Below are positions 19,407-27,694 of a stretch of 64,000 bases of DNA, one piece after another; positions within the stretch are counted from its first letter, which is position 1; each line of letters opens with the position of its first letter. The stretch is from Microbulbifer bruguierae. GTDB taxonomy: Bacteria > Pseudomonadota > Gammaproteobacteria > Pseudomonadales > Cellvibrionaceae. The stretch covers positions 1,800,001-1,864,000 of the forward strand of contig NZ_CP118605.1 of the NCBI RefSeq assembly GCF_029869925.1, given 5' to 3'. The notes beneath the pieces were generated by a model. It was not told where the DNA came from. It made no database searches and worked only from the letters and a program-made list of their open reading frames with translations. The position numbers and the translations under genes are program-made.

Positions 19407-22400
19407 TTAAAAATTTCTCCAGGAAATTCTGCCTTTTGCGCCCGGAGGAATAATCCCTGAATCCACCTGGAACTCGCCCTTGATATTACTTGAAGGCAAA
19501 TAACTATTGCGTCCTGCCTCGACCATTTGAGAATAACTAATGATGGCGTAATCCACCTGCTGCCCATCCACGCCAAAAATTGAGTGGCCGATAAAACGAT
19601 CTCCCACCGCAACCAACTCCATTTGCCAACCACTACCACCAAATGAGCAGGAATCATTCGATGTGATCATCGTCGGGAATAACAGGCGATCATAGACCAG
19701 CAAAGGCTTGCTGATTACCCGCTCACCGGTCACGTTATCCCCATGAATCAAATCCAGATACCAACCGCTCTTATCCCCCCACCAAGTCTGGATGTAATTA
19801 TTTGACACCGTCCGGACTCCGTTTTCCTCCTCAGAAATGACCTTCTGCATCAGGTCGGATCGCCCGGAAATCACTTCTCCCTGATCAGCGAGCGCATAAA
19901 AACTATTGATCGTTGTGCCAGCTTCATTGTCCGTGTCGGAAAGATAGCTACCAGTACCAAAATACACCATAACCGCATTATCCATCTGCTCATTTATCCC
20001 GAGCGTAGGTGTTGAGGTGATAGGCTGCACCTGGCCATTACGATCGATGGCAGTAAACAGTGGTGCATTCACGGTTATTTCATTCCCTTCCTCGTCCTCT
20101 ACTGTCGCCTCCAGAGCCACACTCCAGTTCTCAGAATTTTCGCCGCTGAGATCAAACTTCCACAGATTGCCAAACAAATCACCAGCGTAAGCAGCAATAA
20201 CCTCGCCACGTCCGTTTGGAAGTAATGAAGGGCCAGCGAGACCATTTTGGCCGGCTTCGTTGGTTTCCAGTATCAGTGAATTTTCAGACGGATTATCAAG
20301 ATCCACGACAACCAGACTTGCTCGAGACCCCTCCGAATTGTAGCCATTACCGAAAATCAATTTCCAACCATCGCCGGTAGGTACAATAATTGGTGCACCG
20401 GTGATATTGCCAAGTTGCGGGAAATCAGCATCCGTCAACTCAAACATTACATCACCTTCATCAAAGGATTCCGGGTCGGTCACATCCAAAACATAAATTC
20501 CTTTTCCGCCAGCACCCAAGGTTCCGACCAGGATATTCTTCCACGCTGGATTTTCTCCGCCGAAATAGGCGTCACCCACAAACAATGGCCCATCGACACT
20601 ATATTGATGCCGGTTGTCACCAGTGCCATAGTCCGGCGAGGTCATTTTTCTTAGAGACTCGTAAACCCCAGATGGAATATAGGCGAAGAGCTCATGACCC
20701 GAGGCCGCATCAAAGGCGTGCAACATACCGTCATTAGCCCCTACGTAGACTACCTCTTTTCGATTCTGCTTATGCGTTTGATAGTAGGTCAGGTAGGAAT
20801 CTCCACCGAGATCCGATTCCAACAAATGATAATTATATTTTTTGCGCCCCGCGAAAACCGGGCTTGAATTGACGATATCTCCCAACAGTTTTGCCCGGTC
20901 ACGCATGCCAGCAACCGCAGAGCCGCGTATCCAAGTCAGTCGCGCGGCTCCCACTTCCGCCTCGTCATCACCTGCCAGAATCAGTTTCTGGGCTTCAGAA
21001 ATACCCGGTTGCCCTTCTGCGCTTTCCCAATTGAAAAGCGCGCCATCTCCATTGCTGTAGGTAAAAATATTCCTATCGGATAGGGGAATAAACTTAGCGT
21101 TATTGGCCTCCCACATCTGGTCCCCGATGGTTCCGTCTTCGTTCAGCTCCAACGCTTTCAGTTCGCCACTCCAGTCCGTACTGTTAAACAGTGCCTGGTA
21201 AATTACGGTATCGGTACCCAACCGGGTAGAACTGGTTGCGACGGAAGAGGCGGAGCCCGCGCTGGCCGCGACGCTCTCCAGTGCATTACTCAAACTCTCT
21301 TCGAGTTCGGCGGGATCGATCGCGTAAAAATAGGTTGACGGCTCAGCGGCGGCGATGGTGGCATCGTCTGGAGGAAGTCCATTATCTCCATCACTGTACC
21401 CCCCCCATTTCGCGGCATAATAAAGTGGGGATTCAAGGGACTGTGCGAGGGATGTTCCGGCAGTGTAGGTTCGCAGAGATGCACTATCACCTACATTGCA
21501 ATCATCACATCCGAAGCCAGTGAAGCCGTTAATACCGGAGTGCGCATGAAAGCCATCATCGACAGTACCACTGATGATGTAGCCAAAGCCCATTTTGTAC
21601 TCGTCAGCGGTCGATTCGGCGACCACATTGGTAGAAACACTAACGACAGCACTATTACCTGAGCCCGAAACACTGTAGTCAATCACTCCCCACATATCTT
21701 GGTCAAAATCTCCTCCCTGCTCACTATCCTCCCAGTTAACATAGAGCTTGCCGCTGGTACCATCTTCAGACTGACTAACTATTTTGAAGTCGACGATGGC
21801 ACAGTTCGTATCGGTAATCTGACCAGGACCATTTGGCACGTAGTGATTACGACAGGCCGGTAAGATAGTTATCTTCTTCCCTTCCATTCCCGGTACCGGT
21901 ATATCGACCCTGGGTACCGCAGGAGCTAAAGCTACGCCATAGGTAGTTACCGTCTGCGTACCCTGAATTAGTGGCTGTAAATCATTTTTTCGTGCGTAGT
22001 AAGCCATGCCGGCAATATTGTACGTCCCTTCCAGCCGCGGGGCGTCAGGACAGGTACCTGTCACACCAGACAATGCCGTCACTGTCTTGGCGGTACAAAG
22101 TTGATCGTCATTGTCCCCATGAGTGCCGACAAAGAACTGCTTCCCATACAATCCCTCCAATTCACCAACCCTGTCGGTCATAGCCCCGACGTCCATACCC
22201 AACGCATTAGTGGTATCACCATCATAGGAACTGATTGAAGCGTTAAACTGAATAATACTGGTCGCCGCACAGTGATTTGCAGACGTTACCGGTGTTTCCC
22301 AATCGCCTGCAGCAACACTTGTCAGCCCGGAAATTTTGTCATCGCCAGCAACAGGGTTCAGTGCGCTCTTCCCAGCAATATAATGCAAAGCTTCCAAGAA

Positions 22401-23633
22401 AATTTCTGACTGTGGATTACCCCAGTTAGAGCATTGGTTATCGTCAAAACTATCCCAACCCCAGCTACAGTTATCCCCGCCTCCGGCACCGAGATAACTG
22501 CCATTTTCACCACCGGAATACCGGTAGCCATAAATGCGTAATTTATCGATCGTCCGTACAATACCCTGATTGTTACTGAAGGTTCCGTCACTGTTGACAT
22601 TGATTTCGTCAGCCAGACTACCGACGTTCTTCCGCAACACACCCCCGGATTTATTCTTGGTATAAGACCCGGTCATCAAACCAAATAAGATATCGCCCTT
22701 TTCTCCGTACCGCTGTAAAAGTCCCGCCGGCTTACTATTTCCATCCGGATACGCTCGACAATTGCTCTCCAGAAACCCGGCTTTACAAACCTCTACCCGG
22801 GCTACATAGGTGCTTCCGTCATCTTCGGATGGACTGGAAGAACCTGCGTTAATACCGCTAACCAATGAGTCGTTGCCATTTCTTCCGTTGTTGTTTCCGA
22901 CATTTTCGCTCCAACGGCACTGCCAGCGTTCGTTACTCGCCCATAAAGAGTAGTTTCCCTGTACAACTCTAATTTCAGGGGCATCAGTATTACCCTGGGA
23001 GAAGTTCGATTCCGAGGCGTCCTTCGGTGTGGTATTACACAGGGTAATACCGGACTCTTGAGTATTTTCCCCTCCACCAAAATCCATCGGCGTCAGCTGG
23101 GAGATGTCTTCGCCGTTGTAATATTTGGCAAAGGAATGTGCGTCGTGCGGCAAATAGGCGCGCTCCAGCACCGTAATACCTTCATCGTCGCCATCGGTAG
23201 AGCGGTACCCTCCATAGAGAATTTTTCTTACCGCGTCCATACGGGTCATCGTCGCCCAATTAAGAAAATTACCGCTCCAGCTCCCCGCTACCCCGTCACA
23301 ATAATGATTTATCGATAAACCTTTGGGAACAAATCGGGAAGACTCATAGTCGTAACATTTCCCACTGTCAAAATAGCCATAATAGTCATAGCTATTCATG
23401 TACGTCGTATCCGCAATTTTATCCGCGTCAAGATCCGTATAGTCATCATAAGCCTTAAAATAAAGCTGATGATCATTGGACATATTCAGCATTACAATCG
23501 GTTTTACCGGCTGCGCCAGAAACAGTGGAGACTGGGAAAATTCCAGGGACTGTACGCTTTGAGCAATGCCAAATGTGAGCACTGCTGAAAGCACCTGCAC
23601 GAAATTTTTCATTTTACTTTTTTGGAAGATCAT
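19407..23633 (-). CDS. pilY1: PilY1/PilC-family pilus-tip protein, cluster 1 (no MIDAS)
   Basis: Large exported protein (1408 residues) thought to cap the pilus tip, mediate adhesion and control retraction. A signal sequence (about 8-29, MKNFVQVLSAVLTFGIAQSV) leads to VKPIVMLNMSNDHQLYFKAY, the PilC subfamily start without a DxSxS MIDAS; next comes a calcium-type loop DLDADKIAD (67-75), YYGYFDSGKCYDY and SWSGNFLNWATMTRMDAVRK. The C-terminal beta-propeller is clear (VVYVGANDGMLHAFDAASGH, GTLGAGGKGIYVLDVTDP, YAGDLFGNLWKFDL). In the propeller the usual acidic calcium loop is replaced by LLPNGRGEVIAAYAGD (1137-1152). Codon and base use is clearly more AT-rich than in cluster 2. Second in-frame ATG at residue 8 is an alternative start. 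Confidence 0.9.
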   Translation of the reverse strand: MIFQKSKMKNFVQVLSAVLTFGIAQSVQSLEFSQSPLFLAQPVKPIVMLNMSNDHQLYFKAYDDYTDLDADKIADTTYMNSYDYYGYFDSGKCYDYESSRFVPKGLSINHYCDGVAGSWSGNFLNWATMTRMDAVRKILYGGYRSTDGDDEGITVLERAYLPHDAHSFAKYYNGEDISQLTPMDFGGGENTQESGITLCNTTPKDASESNFSQGNTDAPEIRVVQGNYSLWASNERWQCRWSENVGNNNGRNGNDSLVSGINAGSSSPSEDDGSTYVARVEVCKAGFLESNCRAYPDGNSKPAGLLQRYGEKGDILFGLMTGSYTKNKSGGVLRKNVGSLADEINVNSDGTFSNNQGIVRTIDKLRIYGYRYSGGENGSYLGAGGGDNCSWGWDSFDDNQCSNWGNPQSEIFLEALHYIAGKSALNPVAGDDKISGLTSVAAGDWETPVTSANHCAATSIIQFNASISSYDGDTTNALGMDVGAMTDRVGELEGLYGKQFFVGTHGDNDDQLCTAKTVTALSGVTGTCPDAPRLEGTYNIAGMAYYARKNDLQPLIQGTQTVTTYGVALAPAVPRVDIPVPGMEGKKITILPACRNHYVPNGPGQITDTNCAIVDFKIVSQSEDGTSGKLYVNWEDSEQGGDFDQDMWGVIDYSVSGSGNSAVVSVSTNVVAESTADEYKMGFGYIISGTVDDGFHAHSGINGFTGFGCDDCNVGDSASLRTYTAGTSLAQSLESPLYYAAKWGGYSDGDNGLPPDDATIAAAEPSTYFYAIDPAELEESLSNALESVAASAGSASSVATSSTRLGTDTVIYQALFNSTDWSGELKALELNEDGTIGDQMWEANNAKFIPLSDRNIFTYSNGDGALFNWESAEGQPGISEAQKLILAGDDEAEVGAARLTWIRGSAVAGMRDRAKLLGDIVNSSPVFAGRKKYNYHLLESDLGGDSYLTYYQTHKQNRKEVVYVGANDGMLHAFDAASGHELFAYIPSGVYESLRKMTSPDYGTGDNRHQYSVDGPLFVGDAYFGGENPAWKNILVGTLGAGGKGIYVLDVTDPESFDEGDVMFELTDADFPQLGNITGAPIIVPTGDGWKLIFGNGYNSEGSRASLVVVDLDNPSENSLILETNEAGQNGLAGPSLLPNGRGEVIAAYAGDLFGNLWKFDLSGENSENWSVALEATVEDEEGNEITVNAPLFTAIDRNGQVQPITSTPTLGINEQMDNAVMVYFGTGSYLSDTDNEAGTTINSFYALADQGEVISGRSDLMQKVISEEENGVRTVSNNYIQTWWGDKSGWYLDLIHGDNVTGERVISKPLLVYDRLLFPTMITSNDSCSFGGSGWQMELVAVGDRFIGHSIFGVDGQQVDYAIISYSQMVEAGRNSYLPSSNIKGEFQVDSGIIPPGAKGRISWRNF

Positions 23634-23654
23634 AGTTGTCCGGACCTTGCCTGA

Positions 23655-24197
23655 TTAGCGCGTATACGTTGATTGAAGGATGATTTCGGTATCTTCGCTA
23701 CCACCAAACCCACGACTACTTACCCGATAAACAACCATATTTTCCTGACCCATCTGGCTCGCCGAATCAATCGCGTTTCCATTAACGCCACTTGTCGATG
23801 AAATCGTCGTTACCTCTTCGATAATATACTGGGGTTGCCTGGCCACGCCTTTAAGATTCAAGGTGGGGGTTTTGGCTTCCGCCCATTCGTAACCAGCCCA
23901 GTAATCCGAGTTCCCGCCCTCTTCCAGTGCCTGCATCAACTCGGCATTCTCCCCTGTGCCGGTAAACGCAGGAAGAACATTCGCGTCAAGGCGAGCCTCA
24001 CCTGCACGCAATGCCGCCTCAGCGGCCTGCAGTGCCAGATTGTGATCCCGCATGTTGGCAGCCATCAGCTCTTGCATATTACTGCCACGAATCGCAGCCA
24101 TACCCACCAATGTCATCAACAGCACCATAATCAAGCCGACCAAGAGAGTGACCCCCCTCTGACCGCAAAAATTTTTCGGATACCCAGAGTTATTCAT
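23655..24197 (-). CDS. pilX: PilX-like minor pilin, cluster 1
   Basis: 180-residue minor pilin. The N-terminus QRG/VTLLVGLIMVLLMTLVGM has a prepilin-type cut site but lacks Glu5, as is usual for PilX, and continues with SNMQELMAANMRDHNLALQA, the PilX N-terminal helix. The globular part is short and ends in TEIILQSTYTR. An AGGGA site precedes the ATG at 24197. It lies between pilW (30 bases upstream) and pilY1 (21 bases downstream), the order expected for PilVWX-PilY1 priming complexes. Confidence 0.86.
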   Translation of the reverse strand: MNNSGYPKNFCGQRGVTLLVGLIMVLLMTLVGMAAIRGSNMQELMAANMRDHNLALQAAEAALRAGEARLDANVLPAFTGTGENAELMQALEEGGNSDYWAGYEWAEAKTPTLNLKGVARQPQYIIEEVTTISSTSGVNGNAIDSASQMGQENMVVYRVSSRGFGGSEDTEIILQSTYTR

Positions 24198-24227
24198 TTC
24201 ACATTCCCTGTTTTGGTTATCCCTGTA

Positions 24228-25292
24228 TTAATAGATTCGACTGCGAATGGCGACGGTACTACTAAACACCTGCCGTAAGCGACGATCACCAGGATCATCC
24301 ACTTCAACTCCATTAAATGTGTACGATTGCGGTTCGCTCAACACATTGTCTTCAGAACTTTGCACCAACAGTTCTACACGGGCACTGACCACATCACTCC
24401 AGGCGATCGCCCCGGTCAATTCGCCGGCATCTACATAGTTATCTGGAGCACCATCACCATTACTGTCAACGCCATAAGTCAACTGCATATCCTGCACACC
24501 TTCGAGAAGTTCTTGGGGCGCGAGGCCATTAACTTCCTGCCATAGGCTTGGCGCCCCGGAAGCGCCATCGGCAATGTAGTAGACCGTCGTGATCATCTGA
24601 AAGATTTGCGCATCTGGTCCAAAGCTTGCGCCGGAAGCGGCGTCATCACTTCCCCCCCAAGTTACAACGTGGTTACCAGGGTTATCACCAGCGGCATGAG
24701 CAATCTGAACTTCTTCATCAACGGAATCTCCAAGCACTTCGGTAGCCTGGAACACGTAAGCCGATCTGCAGTTGGCAACCATCAAGATATCACCAGAGCA
24801 AATACCACTGGATCCTGTCTGATTTTCGCCACAGGGCGCGACATCAGACGTATATCGCGCGTAAACATAGTCAGCATCATTCATTTTTTTAATGCCGAGA
24901 GAACTGCCACCCGCACTGCGCACTACGAGGATATCCGTCCCTTCCAGTGCCTCATCCGGATAACCCGCGGGGGGCTCTGCACCAATATCATCTTCCCCCT
25001 CGATAGCCACATTGAATTTATAGGATGTAAGACTTTGGTCATTCAATTGATTCGTCAAATCGATATGCCGGCTGCTGCAACCAGCAAAACCCGCCATCCG
25101 AATATCTTTCGCGAGAAAATCCATCGCCAACCGACCGCTTTCCTGCACGCGCGCCAACGCTTGCTGGGTAGAAAAAGTTACGCGGCTGGAAAGAAACAGC
25201 TGCACTACTCCGGTCATCAGGATCAGGCCGATGGTGATGGAAATCATCAACTCGACCAGTGAGATACCTCTTTGTTGTTGGAAGTTCTTCAT
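24228..25292 (-). CDS. pilW: PilW-like minor pilin, cluster 1
   Basis: 354-residue minor pilin with leader MKNFQQQRG and ISLVELMISITIGLILMTGV (Glu5 present), followed by SRVTFSTQQALARVQESGRL, the PilW signature helix, and IRMAGFAGC. The C-terminal domain contains the segment LLEGVQDMQLTYGVDSNGDG, shared with PilW in cluster 2 (LIPGVEDMQILYGRDTNGDN), and a VAIRSRIY end. Similarity to the cluster 2 copy is confined to these blocks, so the duplication is old or the copies came separately. Confidence 0.88.
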   Translation of the reverse strand: MKNFQQQRGISLVELMISITIGLILMTGVVQLFLSSRVTFSTQQALARVQESGRLAMDFLAKDIRMAGFAGCSSRHIDLTNQLNDQSLTSYKFNVAIEGEDDIGAEPPAGYPDEALEGTDILVVRSAGGSSLGIKKMNDADYVYARYTSDVAPCGENQTGSSGICSGDILMVANCRSAYVFQATEVLGDSVDEEVQIAHAAGDNPGNHVVTWGGSDDAASGASFGPDAQIFQMITTVYYIADGASGAPSLWQEVNGLAPQELLEGVQDMQLTYGVDSNGDGAPDNYVDAGELTGAIAWSDVVSARVELLVQSSEDNVLSEPQSYTFNGVEVDDPGDRRLRQVFSSTVAIRSRIY

Positions 25293-25304
25293 TCAAGGAA
25301 TCTC

Positions 25305-25766
25305 TTAAATACGGGTTGTATAAACAAACTTGGTGGTGTCTTCACTGGTGTCGCCGGAACTGTTTTGTTCAGACCACTCAATAGTTACTGTACATACCCG
25401 GTGTACTGCCTCACAACTCACTTGACCATTTGCCCCCGGCAGTGCCGACTGAAGTTCAGACTGCCACTCCTCCAAGTCCTGGCTGGCGAGAGTTGATTCG
25501 GCGGGTTCAGCTTCTTCTTCGGGGGCGTCGGCATCCGCATCCGCAGGGTCGGCCGGCTCAAGTAGATAGGAATCCAGCTTTTCCTGATTTAGCCGGATTC
25601 GGTCGAGAAGATCGTAGGCAAGGATATTCGCCTGAGAGCGAAGATAGGCACCGTGGTTGTAATGCAGTGATTTACTCTGCAATGCCGCCAATGCCAATAG
25701 TGATGTCCCCATAATCAATACAGTCACCAGGACTTCAATCAGCCCTGCACCCTGCTGCTTTTTCAT
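25305..25766 (-). CDS. pilV: PilV-like minor pilin, cluster 1, with acidic insert
   Basis: 153-residue minor pilin: leader MKKQQG, then AGLIEVLVTVLIMGTSLLAL with Glu5, and ALQSKSLHYNHGAYLRSQAN. Residues 70-91 form a low-complexity acidic stretch (EPADPADADADAPEEEAEP and on) that is absent from the PilV of cluster 2. The end keeps two cysteines (QVSCEAVHRVCTV). It starts 14 bases after fimT and is followed 12 bases later by pilW, so the genes form one operon. Confidence 0.86.
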   Translation of the reverse strand: MKKQQGAGLIEVLVTVLIMGTSLLALAALQSKSLHYNHGAYLRSQANILAYDLLDRIRLNQEKLDSYLLEPADPADADADAPEEEAEPAESTLASQDLEEWQSELQSALPGANGQVSCEAVHRVCTVTIEWSEQNSSGDTSEDTTKFVYTTRI

Positions 25767-25780
25767 AACCGAACTCCGTT

Positions 25781-26323
25781 TCAGCTACATCCATTGGAAC
25801 TGCGAGCGACACTGACTACACCCGCAACACCGATTGTCAACCTCCGTCCAGAATTTGCAGCACAGCCACTAATACTGGAATTTATTACGATTGAGCCACT
25901 TCCTGACCCGCCCAACAAACCCTTGCCGGTAAAACGAACAAAATCCACGTCCGACGTATCTTGTTTGGCACTGATTACCGCACTATTTCCAGCTATCTGC
26001 CATTGCCTAAGTACTTCCCCGACCACAGGGATCGCCGAACTGTCGCTGGCTGCGGTATCGACAATAGCAATCCAGTTATCTGTCCAATCGCCATCGCAAG
26101 CGGTTCCGCTTGCGCTTGCACACAAGGTGACACTGGCGGAGCGTTTTACCGCTTCGCTGCGTGCATAATGAAGCGCTCCGGCCAAGTCTTCTCCCAGAGC
26201 GATCGATCGATTGTTATTAACCAAGGTGGTGAAATTTGGAATGGCTATGGCAGCCACAACGGCGAGCACGGCAAGTGTCACCATTAACTCGAGAAGGGTA
26301 AGTCCCTGTTGTCTGAATCCCAT
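25781..26323 (-). CDS. fimT: FimT/GspH-family pseudopilin, cluster 1
   Basis: 180-residue protein, first gene of minor-pilin cluster 1. The leader MGFRQQG and LTLLELMVTLAVLAVVAAIA give a type IV prepilin start with Glu5; AIPNFTTLVNNNRSIALGED and LHYARSEAVKRSASVTLC are the FimT/FimU/GspH domain signature. Cysteines pair near SGTACDGDW and at the end (SNGCS). AAGGGAG lies 10 bases before the ATG. FimU-like function in the priming complex is the likely role. Confidence 0.87.
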   Translation of the reverse strand: MGFRQQGLTLLELMVTLAVLAVVAAIAIPNFTTLVNNNRSIALGEDLAGALHYARSEAVKRSASVTLCASASGTACDGDWTDNWIAIVDTAASDSSAIPVVGEVLRQWQIAGNSAVISAKQDTSDVDFVRFTGKGLLGGSGSGSIVINSSISGCAANSGRRLTIGVAGVVSVARSSNGCS

Positions 26324-26636
26324 GATTGGCCAACTCCCTTGAGCCTGTGACGATAATCCCTATCGCAATCACTGATTTTTTTTGCGGCGTCGAATAAAAA
26401 GCGACGTATTACTGAACTGGTACGAGCGAACTCCTAAATCTGGCGCACCTTTCATTAACTGGACCAAAAGCGCTAATTCGCCACTGGATACAGAATCACT
26501 GCAATGCTAATTTTTTTTGCACCCTATCACGCAACGGTATGGCGCCGCTGTTACGACCGACAAACGGTAAAAATAAGGGAATAAACGGTCTCCAGGATGG
26601 ACGCCGTTAGCATTATGGCGAATTCAGGGAGGAGTT
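26324..26636. other. AT-rich divergent promoter region between pilin clusters
   Basis: This 313-base gap separates the divergent fimT of cluster 1 and the lone pseudopilin gene. It has two similar tracts, GATTTTTTTTGCGGCG near 26370 and AATTTTTTTTGCACCC near 26510, and no coding frame. I looked for a sigma-54 promoter (GG, ten bases, GC) in both directions and found none convincing. It must hold the promoters of both units. Confidence 0.5.
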
Positions 26637-27149
26637 ATGTGTGCGAGAGGTCTTACGTTATTAGAGCTACTAATCACCCTCAGTATTCTGAGTATTCTTC
26701 TTACCATTGGCATTCCCAGCTTCCAGCAGCAGGTAGAGTCCAATAGAACCCGTACCGCAACGGACGCATTACTACAGGCCATTCGACTTACACGAACCAA
26801 AGCCATTTCCAGTAATCGCAGGGCCACTTTGCGCAAACTCGGAAGCTGGCAATCCGGCTGGGAAGTATTTTATGACCGGGATTTCGATGGCGAACGGGAT
26901 TTAGACGAACCACAAATAATCACAGCTGGCCCACTGGCGGGCGTAACCGTAACTGCCAACACACCTCTTACCAACTATGTATCATTTATCGGCAGTGGCG
27001 AAAGCCGCTTTGCGGGTACATTGAGCAGTGGCGGATTCCAGGCAGGAACCTTCACCATCTGTCCGACAGATGGTGAAGATGGCTACCAACTCATTCTAAC
27101 TCGCAGTGGTCGGGTCAGGGTCGCCCGAACCACTGCGGAGAATTGCTGA
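26637..27149 (+). CDS. Lone FimT/GspH-family pseudopilin
   Basis: 170-residue prepilin-like protein with a very short leader (MCARG) followed by LTLLELLITLSILSILLTIG, Glu5 present, then IPSFQQQVESNRTRTATDAL and AIRLTRTKAISSNRRATLRK, the GspH/FimT domain. The C-terminus has the paired cysteines (FTICPTDGEDG and AENC). A strong GGGAGGAG site precedes the ATG. It is the only pilin gene on the plus strand here, wedged between two minus-strand clusters and converging with the PilE gene of cluster 2, 15 bases from its stop. Which of the two sets it serves is unknown. Confidence 0.85.
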   Translation: MCARGLTLLELLITLSILSILLTIGIPSFQQQVESNRTRTATDALLQAIRLTRTKAISSNRRATLRKLGSWQSGWEVFYDRDFDGERDLDEPQIITAGPLAGVTVTANTPLTNYVSFIGSGESRFAGTLSSGGFQAGTFTICPTDGEDGYQLILTRSGRVRVARTTAENC

Positions 27150-27164
27150 TAGCAATTCAAGAGG

Positions 27165-27611
27165 TCAGGAACAGGATTTACTCCAGCAGAGGTCCCCTGC
27201 ATCGGTAAGACTGCCATCGTTGTCACGATCCCAGGCTTTTTGGCCACTGGATTTCAGCTGCAAGTTGCCATCTCCGGCCTGACCATTTTTCGGTTGCGCC
27301 TGAAGCGTATAGGAAGTGCCGTCAGCGGCGGTAATTCTCAGATTATAGAATTTTGCTCCACCGTCGAGCGGCGCTTCGCCGGCAAAAATTGTGGGGATAC
27401 CGTTATTGTCCGCCGCGCCGCTATAAGTACCCTTGTCAGTAAAGTGCCTTTCCATTGCCTGTGCCAGCGCCATCAGGGCACCCTGGGCATCTGCACGCCG
27501 TGTTGTCTTTACGTGCTCCTGATAGGACGGCCAGGCGATCCCCGCAAGAAGGGCGATAATGGCCACGACGATGATAAGCTCGATCAGGGTAAACCCGCGC
27601 TGTGCTTTCAT
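27165..27611 (-). CDS. pilE: PilE-like minor type IV pilin, cluster 2
   Basis: 148-residue minor pilin: leader MKAQRG, then FTLIELIIVVAIIALLAGIA and WPSYQEHVKTTRRADAQGAL, the PilE family start. The globular part contains ITAADGTSYTLQAQPKNGQ and ends with two cysteines (DLCWSKSCS), the usual C-terminal disulfide. GGAGAG precedes the ATG. It is the last gene of cluster 2, 83 bases after pilY1, and parallels the PilE of cluster 1, with which it shares the first 40 residues closely but little beyond. Confidence 0.88.
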   Translation of the reverse strand: MKAQRGFTLIELIIVVAIIALLAGIAWPSYQEHVKTTRRADAQGALMALAQAMERHFTDKGTYSGAADNNGIPTIFAGEAPLDGGAKFYNLRITAADGTSYTLQAQPKNGQAGDGNLQLKSSGQKAWDRDNDGSLTDAGDLCWSKSCS

Positions 27612-27694
27612 ACTTTCTCTCCAGCAAACTTCTTGTCATTGAACGCCCGGACGACACGAGCCCGGGCCTCTAACGGTTTTGTAAAATCGCCACA

